A stretch of 64,000 nt of DNA from Alicyclobacillus kakegawensis NBRC 103104 (GTDB lineage: Bacteria > Bacillota > Bacilli > Alicyclobacillales > Alicyclobacillaceae): the NCBI RefSeq assembly GCF_001552655.1, contig NZ_BCRP01000012.1, positions 31,857 to 95,856 on the forward strand, read 5' to 3'. Positions within the stretch are counted from its first letter, which is position 1; every line of letters begins with the position of its first letter. The notes below the pieces were generated by a model. The model saw only the letters and a list, made by a program, of their open reading frames with translations, had not been told where the DNA came from and searched no databases. Of this stretch, positions 1 to 8,526 are shown one piece after another. The position numbers were made by a program, and so were the translations under genes.

Positions 1-2
1 TC

Positions 3-203
3 ATCCAAAAGGCGCTGGAGGTGCTCCTCTCCGGTCGCACCGCGTTTGTCGTGGCGCACCGTCTATCAACCATTCGCGAAGCGGACCAGATCCTGGTCTT
101 CGACCATGGGCAGATTGTCGAGCGTGGAACGCACGCTGAATTATTGGCGCAACGCGGCCACTACTATCACCTGGTCGCGGCCCAGTACCGGTTTTTGGCG
201 TAA
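3..203 (+). CDS. ABC transporter ATP-binding/permease protein, C-terminal end (partial)
   Basis: Only the last 66 residues are in the window; the gene begins upstream. The visible part contains the H-loop (AHRLSTI) and the typical end of the nucleotide-binding domain of export-type ABC transporters ([19 protein letters not shown]). In this family the domain hydrolyses ATP to drive export of lipids, drugs or peptides across the cytoplasmic membrane. The substrate cannot be told from the tail. The stop lies 15 bases before the next gene, so the two may be cotranscribed. Confidence 0.9.
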   Translation: MQKALEVLLSGRTAFVVAHRLSTIREADQILVFDHGQIVERGTHAELLAQRGHYYHLVAAQYRFLA

Positions 204-218
204 TGAAGGAGGAAGGTC

Positions 219-1040
219 ATGAAGATTGGGTTGAACCAATGGTGTTTCGGCGATTGGGTCGGGTTGGCGCATGTGTTTGCCGCCTGTCAGAGGGCGGGGG
301 TGGACGGGGTTGAGCTGAATCTCCAGGAGGCCGGCGGAGACGAATTGACGATGGACAGTACTCCGTCGGATGTACGGGAGATTGCGAGGCGGGCGCACGC
401 CGCCGGGTTGGAACTGAAGAGTTTGGCGACTGGACTGTTGTGGAATTTCCCGCTTTCCGCCCCGCAACCTGAGGTGCGCCAGAAGGCCCGGACCATCGTG
501 CACAGGCAGCTGGAGATAGCGTCCTGGCTGGAAATGGACGCGGTTTTGGTCGTGCCGGGCGTGGTCACCGCGGAGGTCCCGTATGACGAATGTTATGAAC
601 GAAGCCTCGCGGAGCTGGAGGCACTGGCGGGCGAGGCGCAGCGCCGAGGAGTCAAAATCGCCATTGAGAACGTTTGGAACAAGTTTTTGCTCTCTCCGCT
701 CGAGATGAAGGCGTACGTGGATACGATAGGATCGGCTTGGGTTGGGGTATACCTGGATGTGGGCAACGTGCTGGCTTTTGGTTTCCCCGAGCAGTGGATT
801 CGCATCCTTGGGCCGCGAATCTGCAAGGTGCATGTCAAGGATTACGCGCAGTCGGTCGGCAACATCCACGGATTTGTGCCGCTGTGGGCGGGAGACGTCA
901 ATTGGCCCCAGGTCCTCGAGGCATTGCGCGGCATCGGGTATGACGACTATTTGACCGCGGAGTGCACACCGTACCGGTACGGCGGTACCCAGGTTGCGGA
1001 CGACGTCGCGCGCCAGTTGCGCCGCATTCTGCAGTTGTAG
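219..1040 (+). CDS. Sugar phosphate isomerase/epimerase, TIM-barrel (AP endonuclease 2 fold)
   Basis: A 273-residue protein of the xylose-isomerase-like TIM-barrel family. The usual metal-binding set is present: E150 (KIAIEN), D180 (VYLDVGN), H205 (KVHVKDY) and E248 (YLTAECTP). Members isomerise or epimerise keto sugars and inosose derivatives with a divalent metal, and some act as lyases on 3-keto-glycosides; the substrate here is not known. The start is an ATG after a strong aaggagg site at 206-212. Two further genes of this family lie at 7671 and 16442, which suggests a link to the same sugar island, although an RpiR gene with its own leader separates them. Confidence 0.85.
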   Translation: MKIGLNQWCFGDWVGLAHVFAACQRAGVDGVELNLQEAGGDELTMDSTPSDVREIARRAHAAGLELKSLATGLLWNFPLSAPQPEVRQKARTIVHRQLEIASWLEMDAVLVVPGVVTAEVPYDECYERSLAELEALAGEAQRRGVKIAIENVWNKFLLSPLEMKAYVDTIGSAWVGVYLDVGNVLAFGFPEQWIRILGPRICKVHVKDYAQSVGNIHGFVPLWAGDVNWPQVLEALRGIGYDDYLTAECTPYRYGGTQVADDVARQLRRILQL

Positions 1041-1173
1041 ACCAGACGGAAATCACCGCCGTGCCGGAACAGGGCGAGCGCCTGAGGGGCGCTGTGAATC
1101 ATGCGCCACACCCCGTGGAGGAGCCTTCTTTTTGTTCAATCACGGCGGATATTTCCGGCGCATGATAGAATAA

Positions 1174-1188
1174 TGAAGATTACATTCA
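1174..1188. promoter_or_regulatory. Possible operator (inverted repeat TGAA-N7-TTCA) before the rpiR gene
   Basis: A short inverted repeat TGAA/TTCA with a 7-base spacer lies 17 bases before the RpiR-family start codon, in a stretch more AT-rich than its surroundings. Regulators of this family often bind such palindromes near their own promoters. No clear -35/-10 pair was found, so this is a weak call. Confidence 0.25.
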
Positions 1189-1204
1189 CTGTGGGGATGG
1201 GGAC

Positions 1205-2065
1205 ATGAACAAAACAGGTACCGGTCAGCGTTCCTTGACGATGATTGCGAGCGTCTATCCATCGCTTTCCAAGGCTGAACAGAAGGTGGCCGATGCGGTT
1301 TTGGGCGACGCTGAGACCACCGTCTATTCCTCGGTCACCGATTTGGCTGAAAAGGCCGGAGTCGGTGAGACCACCGTCATCCGCTTCTGTCGCAAGCTTG
1401 GGTACCGCGGTTTCCAGGAGTTTAAGCTGGCCGTCGCGCAGGACCTGGTTTCTCCCAGCCAGCATGTGCACGGGCGGATTGAAGATTCCGATGATGTGCG
1501 GACGATGGCCGAGAAGATCACGGCGCACAACACACAGACGCTTCAGGATACGCACAGCCTGCTGCAGGAAGTGGAGCTGGAAAAGGCATCGGAGGCGCTG
1601 ATTCGCTGTCGAAGAGTGATGTTTTTTGGCGTGGGTTCTTCCGGCATCACGGCAGCAGACGCCAAGTACCGCTTCATGCGCCTTGGTTTTGATGCCCATT
1701 GCGCGTCTGACGCTCATGTCATCGCGATGAGCGCGTCCCTGGCCACTCCGGAGGATGTGGTGGTCGGCATCACAACGTCCGGAAGCACCAAAGATCTGGT
1801 CGATGCGGTGGAGATTGCGAAGCAAAACGGGGCTTATGTCATCTGCATCACCCATCACGCACGTTCGCCTGTCACCCAGTACGCGGATGCGATTCTGCTC
1901 GGGGCCGCCAAGGAAACACCGCTGCAGGGCGGGGCGTTTTCGTCGAAACTGGCCCAGATCCACGTGCTGGACATCCTGTCCACGGTTGTGGCTATGCGCA
2001 ACCGGGAGTCTGCCTTTCGCGCCTTGAACACCACGGCCAAGTCGGTGCTGGACAAACTGTACTGA
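1205..2065 (+). CDS. MurR/RpiR family transcriptional regulator
   Basis: A 286-residue regulator. Residues about 1-80 form the RpiR-type helix-turn-helix (LAEKAGVGETTVIRFCRKLG), and residues about 125-260 form an SIS sugar-phosphate-binding domain (FFGVGSSGITA, GITTSGSTKDLV). Family members sense phosphosugars and control amino-sugar, sialic acid or pentose genes. The neighbours nanE and a ROK kinase make an N-acetylmannosamine-type phosphosugar a sensible inducer, but that is inference. It is the only obvious regulator of the 2-17 kb island. The start follows a purine-rich gtggggatgggg stretch. A bidirectional terminator follows the stop. Confidence 0.9.
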   Translation: MNKTGTGQRSLTMIASVYPSLSKAEQKVADAVLGDAETTVYSSVTDLAEKAGVGETTVIRFCRKLGYRGFQEFKLAVAQDLVSPSQHVHGRIEDSDDVRTMAEKITAHNTQTLQDTHSLLQEVELEKASEALIRCRRVMFFGVGSSGITAADAKYRFMRLGFDAHCASDAHVIAMSASLATPEDVVVGITTSGSTKDLVDAVEIAKQNGAYVICITHHARSPVTQYADAILLGAAKETPLQGGAFSSKLAQIHVLDILSTVVAMRNRESAFRALNTTAKSVLDKLY

Positions 2066-2069
2066 CCCG

Positions 2070-2109
2070 GCTTGCCCGTCCGGGCCGATGAAGGAACGGA
2101 CGGGCGAGC
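2070..2109. terminator. Bidirectional hairpin terminator between convergent genes
   Basis: Arms 2070-2082 and 2097-2109 pair over 13 bases with one G-T pair, around a 14-base loop. It sits in the 61-base gap between the convergent RpiR and DUF4855 genes. The plus-strand side is followed by a T-rich stretch (ttgtcttt) a little downstream, so termination in both directions is plausible. Confidence 0.7.
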
Positions 2110-2126
2110 TTCATGTGAAGTTGTCT

Positions 2127-3827
2127 TTAACCGGAAGTGCCTGGGTTTTCCTGGGGATGGTAGTTCCCGTGGATAAAGTCGTACGTCTCATCGTAGACGT
2201 GGCGGATTGCCGGCGTTGAACTGTTCTCGCAGTCCAACAGTGTGGTTGTATTCTGGTACCAGGCGAGAAAGCTGTTTTGGTAGTGGTACTGGTAGGCTGC
2301 ATTCAGGTAGTCGGCGTAGTTTTGCCGCGCCCAATCACCGAGGCTGTCGGTGCGGGTGATATCCCAATGCATTTCCATCTCAATCCCCAGTCCGTAGTGC
2401 TTGGCCAATTGCGCCGTGGATTCGAGACGCTGCACAGTGGCACCCGTGGTGAACGCGTAGTTGGGTTGCATCAAGGCGGTGTCGAACTGCATCCATTGCC
2501 AGTCGCGGAACCCGGTGGCTTCATTGTACGGGATCCAGTCGAACGTGTAGGAACCTAGAGCGTGTACAAATCTCCCGGTATCGCGGATGAGCCTTTCATC
2601 ATTGGGCGTCCATTGCAAATCAACGCTTTCATTTTGCCAATAAAACCCGCTCAACTGCAGGTGTTTGTAGCCGGCGGACGCGAATTTTTGTTTCACATAT
2701 GAGATATACCAGCGCACTGCAGCCTCCCGGTTGGCAAGCGACTGCGCCTGACCGACATGGTCTGGGTTAAAGTCGAGACCTTCTCCCCAGTTGCTGATGA
2801 GGCCCGGAAGGGGGATACCGATGACAACCTTGGCTTTCCAGTTTCTCTGGTGCAGGGCGGCGTCGGTCTGAGCGACGGCGGCGTCCAAAGCGCCCAGCTG
2901 CAGGTCAGGTTGAAACAGTTGGTCCGCAAAATATTTCCAGTCAGCCTGGGTGGCGCTGCCGGTGCCGTAGCTGCCGCCGCTGGGTCCCGTGTCAAAGGGT
3001 GTGAACAAAAAGCTGTCGAACATGCGTCCGCGGATCTCCTGTTTCTGGTTGAGGTAAGCAACGTATGGCAGCAATTCATTGGCATGCCAGACACCAAGCT
3101 CGGGGTCGCTCGCATAGTAGCCGCTGGGAATCAGGACTTCGGCCCGCCGTCCGGCAACCTGTTTGGATGCGGCTTTCGGATAACCAACGTCGTGCATCGG
3201 TGGCATGGGATTGGGGCGAGGGCGCTGGGCACCCGGTTGAACGCCGGGAAGGCCGAACGCTTCCGCTTCACTCAAAAAGACAAACACATCGTCATAGAAC
3301 GTATAACGCACGTAACGGGCGGCGACGTTCAGGTGGTCAACCGTCAACGGCTCTGTGAAGATTCCCTTTTGGCTGATTGGAATTGACGGGCTCGCTGTCC
3401 CGACGCGGGACCAGTGCTTGCCGTCCGAGGAGACGGAAAATTGCACCTGTCGCGGAAAGTAGATGCCAGACGCCGTATCCTGCAAGAACCAAGCGTCCAA
3501 CTTGTGAAGGGTCCCCGTCTGTCCCAAATCGATTGTGACACTGTGTTGGTCCTGGCGCAGGTAACCCACCCATGGACCATCGCTGCTCCAAGAGGCGGGG
3601 CCTATCACGCCATCGGTCAATTTCGTTCCGTCGTCGGGAAAGTTGGCTGTTTCCGAGGCGTGGTAGACGTCGTCGACGACCGACGTGGAGACCTGGTACG
3701 GGCGGTGCAACGCGAGATCAACATCCTGCTGGGTTGGACTCGCCGCTGCCGGGGAAGCGAGCAGCGCGATTACGCTGGCTGTGGCAGAGCCGCACCCGAC
3801 GAGTCTGTACCATTTTGTTGGCTTCAT
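2127..3827 (-). CDS. Secreted DUF4855 domain protein with N-terminal discoidin-like domain
   Basis: The start is taken at the ATG at 3827: it follows ggaggtggagagg and overlaps the stop of the metallophosphoesterase gene (ATGA), giving 566 residues. It begins with a Sec signal peptide (MKPTKWYRL, hydrophobic core, cleavage near ASPAAA). Residues about 35-185 resemble an F5/8 type C (discoidin-like) carbohydrate-binding module. The rest matches the DUF4855 family as I recall it, rich in aromatic residues and with acidic motifs (GFYWQNES, EMEMHWD) reminiscent of glycosidase TIM barrels. DUF4855 has no established activity to my knowledge. The context suggests an extracellular glycan-acting protein feeding the island. 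Function is uncertain; the family call is fairly firm. Confidence 0.75.
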   Translation of the reverse strand: MKPTKWYRLVGCGSATASVIALLASPAAASPTQQDVDLALHRPYQVSTSVVDDVYHASETANFPDDGTKLTDGVIGPASWSSDGPWVGYLRQDQHSVTIDLGQTGTLHKLDAWFLQDTASGIYFPRQVQFSVSSDGKHWSRVGTASPSIPISQKGIFTEPLTVDHLNVAARYVRYTFYDDVFVFLSEAEAFGLPGVQPGAQRPRPNPMPPMHDVGYPKAASKQVAGRRAEVLIPSGYYASDPELGVWHANELLPYVAYLNQKQEIRGRMFDSFLFTPFDTGPSGGSYGTGSATQADWKYFADQLFQPDLQLGALDAAVAQTDAALHQRNWKAKVVIGIPLPGLISNWGEGLDFNPDHVGQAQSLANREAAVRWYISYVKQKFASAGYKHLQLSGFYWQNESVDLQWTPNDERLIRDTGRFVHALGSYTFDWIPYNEATGFRDWQWMQFDTALMQPNYAFTTGATVQRLESTAQLAKHYGLGIEMEMHWDITRTDSLGDWARQNYADYLNAAYQYHYQNSFLAWYQNTTTLLDCENSSTPAIRHVYDETYDFIHGNYHPQENPGTSG

Positions 3828-4684
3828 TCCTCTCCACCTCCAGAATGAGGTGATGAACACGTTAGGGTTGGCAAGGAAAACACAAATTCATAGTCGCTGT
3901 TCCACCGTTTTTGACGGCAGTCGCGCAGCCGGAGAACAATACGGTCCTCGTACACCTGTACGAAGCGAAACTGCGGGTGTTCCCCGTGCGGGCAGCCTCC
4001 GCCGACAAACCAGGTTCCATCCTGATGCACCAGCTGGTCGACGCGGTCCATGCGGCAGTGTGTGTGGCCGCTGAACACCAGTGTTTGGGGCCGAGACTTG
4101 AGGATGGTGAGCAGGGCATCCGATTGCGGCAGGGTATTTTCGGATTGGGCCACGGTATGGTTGAGCGGTTGATGCATGAAGAGGAATACCGGTCCGGCTG
4201 GAATCCGGTCCAGCTCTTGCTGCAGCCAGGCGAGTTGCGCGTCGGACAGCCAGCCGGCGTCTTTTAAGTCGGGCGCGTACGCTTCGCAGGACAGGAATAG
4301 GAACGCGTATCCGTTGCGCTCCACGGCGTAATAGATGCTCGGCAACCCAGTGTACTCCAGGAAACGCTGTTGTGCCCCTTGCAGGCTGAACGGAGCCGGG
4401 GCATAGTCGTCCGGTTCATAGTAACCGTAATATTCATGGTTTCCCATTGTGGAATACACCGGACACGACAGTGCCCTGTGAATCGATGCAAATGCCAGAT
4501 CATAATCTCTGCGTTTTCCGTTGGTCAGGTCGCCGTTAAGCACGATAAAGTCGGGACGCTGTGCCATAGCGTCTTCAAGGCAGTCGACTACCTGGGGGAC
4601 CCATTCCACCGGCACGAGCGTCTCTTTCCACGCCATGAAGTGCAGGTCCGACAGCACAGCGAACGAAACTCCGGGGCCATCCAT
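3824..4684 (-). CDS. Metallophosphoesterase (calcineurin-like)
   Basis: About 286 residues with the full set of metallophosphatase motifs in order: DLH near the start (VLSDLHF), GDLTN, GNHEYYG, an MHQP histidine and GHTHCRMD near the end. These ligate a dinuclear metal centre that cleaves phosphomonoesters or phosphodiesters. There is no signal peptide, so it is probably cytoplasmic. The ATG at 4684 is preferred because gaggtg lies 6 bases upstream; an in-frame ATG at 4726 lacks a ribosome-binding site. It overlaps the DUF4855 gene by 4 bases, implying translational coupling. The substrate is unknown; a phosphorylated sugar or phosphodiester-linked glycan fits the neighbours. Confidence 0.85.
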   Translation of the reverse strand: MDGPGVSFAVLSDLHFMAWKETLVPVEWVPQVVDCLEDAMAQRPDFIVLNGDLTNGKRRDYDLAFASIHRALSCPVYSTMGNHEYYGYYEPDDYAPAPFSLQGAQQRFLEYTGLPSIYYAVERNGYAFLFLSCEAYAPDLKDAGWLSDAQLAWLQQELDRIPAGPVFLFMHQPLNHTVAQSENTLPQSDALLTILKSRPQTLVFSGHTHCRMDRVDQLVHQDGTWFVGGGCPHGEHPQFRFVQVYEDRIVLRLRDCRQKRWNSDYEFVFSLPTLTCSSPHSGGGEE

Positions 4685-4837
4685 ACGCATCACCTCATTT
4701 GCTTTGATGGTATGTCTGTTTGTCATGAAAAATCAATCCGTCAAATAAAAATATTTAGGAGGATATTTCTCTTTTGCAGAGAATAGCTAGGTACGGGAAG
4801 CGGCAAAGAACAGCCAATCCGCACTGGGTGGGAAGAG

Positions 4838-5566
4838 ATGACACAAGAATCTATATTGCAGAATATTCGCGGAGGTCTTATCGTTTCGTGTCAGGCACTG
4901 GAGAGTGAGCCCCTATACGGGGCGGACATTATGGCACGGATGGCGGTTGCGGCCGAGCGCGGCGGGGCAGTTGGGATTCGCGCCAATGGCAGTACCGACA
5001 TTCGACAGATTAAATCGGCGACCCATCTGCCTGTGATAGGTCTTTGTAAGCGAACGGTTCACGGCAGCGACGTGTACATCACTCCGACGATTGATGATGT
5101 GGAAGAGGTGTTGGGGGCTGGTGCGGACATGGTCGCGGTTGACGCAACCCTGCGTCCGCGCCCCGGAGGCCAACTCGGAGCCGATTTTGTCCTGAAGGTG
5201 AAGCAGCAGTATCCAGAGATTCTTTTGGTGGCAGACATCTCCACTTACCAGGAGGGGGTGCTGGCAGCCCAGGCTGGAGCCGATGTTGTCGCCACTACAC
5301 TTTCCGGGTACACCCCGTATTCCGCAGAACGCGATGGACCGGATTTTTCGTTGATTGTTTCGTTAAGCCGGTCCCTGAACGTGCCAGTGGTTGCGGAGGG
5401 ACACATTCGAACTCCGCGCCAAGCGGCCGAGTGCCTGCGTCTCGGAGCCTGGGCCGTGGTGGTCGGCTCGGCCATCACGCGGCCACAGGAGATCACCCAG
5501 TCGTTTGTCCAGTCCCTGCATGAGTGTCTGCAAGAACAGGCCGCAAAGGGTGAGCAGCGTGCATGA
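4838..5566 (+). CDS. nanE: N-acetylmannosamine-6-phosphate 2-epimerase NanE
   Basis: A 242-residue NanE of normal length. It converts N-acetylmannosamine-6-phosphate to N-acetylglucosamine-6-phosphate in the cytoplasm. Family hallmarks are RGGLIVSCQA near the N-terminus, the catalytic lysine at K71 (VIGLCKR), VDATLRPRP near residue 105 and the VAEGHIRTP glutamate. It begins a plus-strand run of eleven genes to 16331, divergent from the phosphoesterase gene. The island has no sialic acid lyase (nanA), nagA or nagB, so sialic acid is not clearly the substrate. ManNAc could instead come from a ManNAc-containing glycan. The family assignment is firm. Confidence 0.93.
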   Translation: MTQESILQNIRGGLIVSCQALESEPLYGADIMARMAVAAERGGAVGIRANGSTDIRQIKSATHLPVIGLCKRTVHGSDVYITPTIDDVEEVLGAGADMVAVDATLRPRPGGQLGADFVLKVKQQYPEILLVADISTYQEGVLAAQAGADVVATTLSGYTPYSAERDGPDFSLIVSLSRSLNVPVVAEGHIRTPRQAAECLRLGAWAVVVGSAITRPQEITQSFVQSLHECLQEQAAKGEQRA

Positions 5567-6545
5567 ATGTGCTGTCGGCGTGGATATCGGTGCCACAAAG
5601 ATTGCAGCAGGGCTAGTGGACGGAAGCGGCCGAGTGCTCGCATCGCAGACAGTGCCGACTCCAGAGGCGGGGGGTGAGGAGGCGTTTCATGCGGTGGTGC
5701 AGGTGGTAGGGCAAATCAAGCAACACGCTCAACGACACGACCTGTGCATCCGTGGCGTCGGTGTGGGAACGGCCGGTCAAGTGGATAGCAAAAAGGGCGC
5801 CGTGCGTTCGGCCACAATCAATCTGCCCGAGTGGGGTGGAATTCCCCTTGCCGAGCGGATTCGTGCGGAAGTGGAACTGCCTGTGCGCATAGACAATGAT
5901 GGGAATGTCGCCTTATTGGCAGAGGTGTGGGCCGGAGCCGCCCAGGGTCATGAGCATGCCTTGGGTCTCACCCTTGGCACCGGGATTGGTGGCGGGGTGG
6001 TAACCGGTGGCCGTATCCTGCACGGGACCTGGGGAGGGGCGGCTGAGCTCGGACACGTCTGCGTCAATCTCGGCGGGCCGCGGTGCACGTGCGGATCGAA
6101 CGGGTGTATGGAGGTCTATGCCTCTGGCCGCGGCATGGTGGAGCGGCTGCAGGAACGACTCATGGCACGGCCCGGGGACGCCTCGGCTGCAGCGCGGGCG
6201 TATGTGTCTAAGCACGGCCTCGATCGTGTGACGGCGGCCCTGGTCTTTGCGTGGGCCAGAGCAGGCGACAAATTGGCCTGTGAGACGCTGGACGAGGCGA
6301 ATGCGGCGCTGGCGTACGGTGTGACCAGCCTGATTCACGTGTTCAATCCGACGGTCGTGGTTGTGGGTGGGGGGGTGGTGGCGGCAAATCCGTCTATTGT
6401 ACCCGAACTCGCGGAGCGTGTACACGGGCTTGGTATGCCGTCTTTGGTGCAGGCCGTTTCCATTACGGCGGCTCGGTTTGGGGCTTGGTCCGGTGTCATC
6501 GGCGCCGCAGCCCTGATTCTGCAAGACGAGGCCGTATATGGCTAG
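5559..6545 (+). CDS. ROK family sugar kinase (N-acetylmannosamine kinase or glucokinase type)
   Basis: The likely start is the GTG at 5559, 8 bases after aaaggg and overlapping nanE by 8 bases, giving about 328 residues. The ATP-binding motif DIGATK is near the N-terminus. The ROK zinc site follows in the form GGPRCTCGSNGCME, with the conserved GH upstream of it. ROK kinases phosphorylate glucose, N-acetylglucosamine or N-acetylmannosamine. Overlap with nanE makes ManNAc kinase (NanK-like) the best guess: ManNAc to ManNAc-6-P, then to GlcNAc-6-P. Specificity cannot be proven from motifs. Confidence 0.88.
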   Translation: MHECAVGVDIGATKIAAGLVDGSGRVLASQTVPTPEAGGEEAFHAVVQVVGQIKQHAQRHDLCIRGVGVGTAGQVDSKKGAVRSATINLPEWGGIPLAERIRAEVELPVRIDNDGNVALLAEVWAGAAQGHEHALGLTLGTGIGGGVVTGGRILHGTWGGAAELGHVCVNLGGPRCTCGSNGCMEVYASGRGMVERLQERLMARPGDASAAARAYVSKHGLDRVTAALVFAWARAGDKLACETLDEANAALAYGVTSLIHVFNPTVVVVGGGVVAANPSIVPELAERVHGLGMPSLVQAVSITAARFGAWSGVIGAAALILQDEAVYG

Positions 6546-6571
6546 GAACAGCACTGAAAGGGGAGATTTTG

Positions 6572-7669
6572 GTGGGCAAGCTGCGAGTTGCCGTGATTGG
6601 AGCAGGGACTATTGCCAAGGTCGCGCACCTGCCCAACTATCGGAGCCATCCGGATGTGGAACTGGCGGCTGTGGCCGACCTGGATGCGGACAGGGCACGC
6701 CATCTGGCCGAAGAATTTGGTGTGAAAGCTGTCTATACCGATGTGCAGACCATGTTGGAAGCAGAACAGTTGGATGCGGTGAGCATTTGTACGCCGAATC
6801 GTACACACGCAGCGCTGGTGCGAACAGCGCTTGCGCATGGCGTGGATGTGCTGGTGGAAAAGCCACTGTGCACGGACGTGGGCGATGCACGACGCTTGGT
6901 CGAGGCGGCTCAGCGTGGTGGACGCATCTGTATGGTGGGTATGACGCACCGTTTCCGCAGCGATGTGCAGGCCATAAAGCGGTTCATCGACGCAGGTGAC
7001 TTGGGCCGGTTGTACTATGTGCGGGCACACATCTTGCGGCAGCGGGGCACGCCGGCCGGGTGGTTTACGGATAAGTCCAAATCCGGCGGCGGTTGTTTGA
7101 TGGATATTGGTGTGCACGCTCTCGATTTGGCATGGTGGCTGGTTGGCATGCCCGATTTGCTCAGCGCCTCGGGGCAACTGGTGGCGGGAATCGGCCGCTA
7201 CCAAACGCTGACGGCGTCGCGCTGGCAATCTTCCGACCCCGACAACCGGGATAATCAGGTGTTTGACGTCGAGGATTTTGCCACGGCGTACCTGCGTTTC
7301 GCAGGGGGTCTCGTGTTGCAGCTTGAGGTCAGTTGGGCGGTCAACGGCCCGCAGGATGATGCGCTGAAGGTGGATGTGTTCGGCGAGGCCGGCGGCATCA
7401 CGCTGGATCCGCCCGTGTTTTACACAGAACACAATCGGGTGCTGACGGAATCAAAACTGTCGGTCGAGAGCAATCACTTTTATCAGGACGAAATCTATCA
7501 CTTTGTTGAGTGCATTCAGCAGCGCAGGCAACCGCTGTGCACGTTCGACCAGGGGGCCAAGGTCGTCCAGATGCTGCTGGCCATTGCACAGTCGGCCGCG
7601 ACCGGCCGCGAAGTCCGCCTGGGTTCTCCAGCGTCGCAGGCGTCATCTGAAAACGGTGGGGGGAAATGA
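6572..7669 (+). CDS. Gfo/Idh/MocA family oxidoreductase (first of three in island)
   Basis: About 365 residues. The N-terminal Rossmann fold has the NAD(P) motif VIGAGTIAKVAH and the EKP motif (VLVEKPLCT), followed by the mixed alpha/beta C-terminal domain with GGCLMDIGVHALD. The start is a GTG at 6572 after aaaggggag. These enzymes oxidise or reduce sugars, inositols and amino-sugar derivatives at ring hydroxyls. It is followed after 1 base by a TIM-barrel isomerase gene, a pairing also seen in pathways that pass through 3-keto sugars. The substrate is unknown. Confidence 0.88.
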   Translation: MGKLRVAVIGAGTIAKVAHLPNYRSHPDVELAAVADLDADRARHLAEEFGVKAVYTDVQTMLEAEQLDAVSICTPNRTHAALVRTALAHGVDVLVEKPLCTDVGDARRLVEAAQRGGRICMVGMTHRFRSDVQAIKRFIDAGDLGRLYYVRAHILRQRGTPAGWFTDKSKSGGGCLMDIGVHALDLAWWLVGMPDLLSASGQLVAGIGRYQTLTASRWQSSDPDNRDNQVFDVEDFATAYLRFAGGLVLQLEVSWAVNGPQDDALKVDVFGEAGGITLDPPVFYTEHNRVLTESKLSVESNHFYQDEIYHFVECIQQRRQPLCTFDQGAKVVQMLLAIAQSAATGREVRLGSPASQASSENGGGK

Positions 7670-7670
7670 C

Positions 7671-8513
7671 GTGAAGCTGTGTGTGAGCATGTGGAGCATG
7701 CACCGAAAGTTTTACGACCAGGGTTGGCATGTGATGGACTTCTTGCGCTTCTGTGCGCAGCAGGGCATTCACTGTGTGGAATTGTTGGACGTGTTTTGGC
7801 GCGACATAAACCAGGAGTTGCCTGCCGTTATACAATTTCTGGATGACCATCAGATGCAGGTCGGCGCCTACGCGGTGAGCAATGACTTTGTGCAAACCGA
7901 GGCATCGTTGCGGGAGCAGGCGCTGATATCCGTTCTCGACGGGTTGGCGATTGCGGAGGCGCTGAGGACCCAGGTGGTGCGCGTGTTTGCGGGCGACGCG
8001 AAGCCCGAGTCCGATTTTGCAGCTGGGTTCCAGTACATCGTGGAAGGACTGCGGGAAGCCGCCGCAGCGGCCGAACAAATGGGGCTGACCCTGGCCCTCG
8101 AAAACCACGGCCAGCTGGCTGGTCGTGGGGAACAAGTACAGAAGATTCTGGATGAAGTGGGCAGCACGGCTCTGGGGGCTGCCTTTGACACCGGGAACTT
8201 CATCCTCGTCGGGCAGTCGTCGCTCGCGGCCCTCGAAACGCTGCTACCGAGGATAGTCCATGTGCATGCGAAGGACTTTCAGAGGACCGTTGGAGAGGAC
8301 GGGTATCTGGCCAGCGACGGCACTCGCTACAAGTCGGTTATCTGTGGCCGCGGAGTGATCCCTTTGGAGGGTATTCTCAAGCGCCTCCAGGAGGCCGCGT
8401 ACAACGGGTGCATCTCGCTGGAATACGAAGGTGGTGGCGACGAAGCGCGGGGCGTGGTGGAAAGTGTGCAGGCGCTGGCGCGCTGGATGAATATAACCAG
8501 CGCGAAAGGATAA
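7671..8513 (+). CDS. Sugar phosphate isomerase/epimerase, TIM-barrel
   Basis: About 280 residues, starting at a GTG at 7671 after a ggtgggggga site; the stop of the previous gene is 2 bases upstream. Motifs include the metal ligands in ALENHGQ, AAFDTGNF and VHVHAKDF, and a late EYEGGGDE glutamate. The fold is the AP-endonuclease-2/xylose-isomerase barrel. It sits between a Gfo/Idh oxidoreductase and a lipoprotein gene in one tight transcription unit. The reaction could be epimerisation or isomerisation of a keto sugar, or lyase chemistry on an oxidised glycoside. Specificity is not visible. Confidence 0.85.
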   Translation: MKLCVSMWSMHRKFYDQGWHVMDFLRFCAQQGIHCVELLDVFWRDINQELPAVIQFLDDHQMQVGAYAVSNDFVQTEASLREQALISVLDGLAIAEALRTQVVRVFAGDAKPESDFAAGFQYIVEGLREAAAAAEQMGLTLALENHGQLAGRGEQVQKILDEVGSTALGAAFDTGNFILVGQSSLAALETLLPRIVHVHAKDFQRTVGEDGYLASDGTRYKSVICGRGVIPLEGILKRLQEAAYNGCISLEYEGGGDEARGVVESVQALARWMNITSAKG

Positions 8514-8526
8514 AGGGGGGTCTGAT

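Noticed and set aside
1136..1963. A 275-codon minus-strand frame over the RpiR gene
   Set aside because: Antisense to a well-supported regulator and with no motif.
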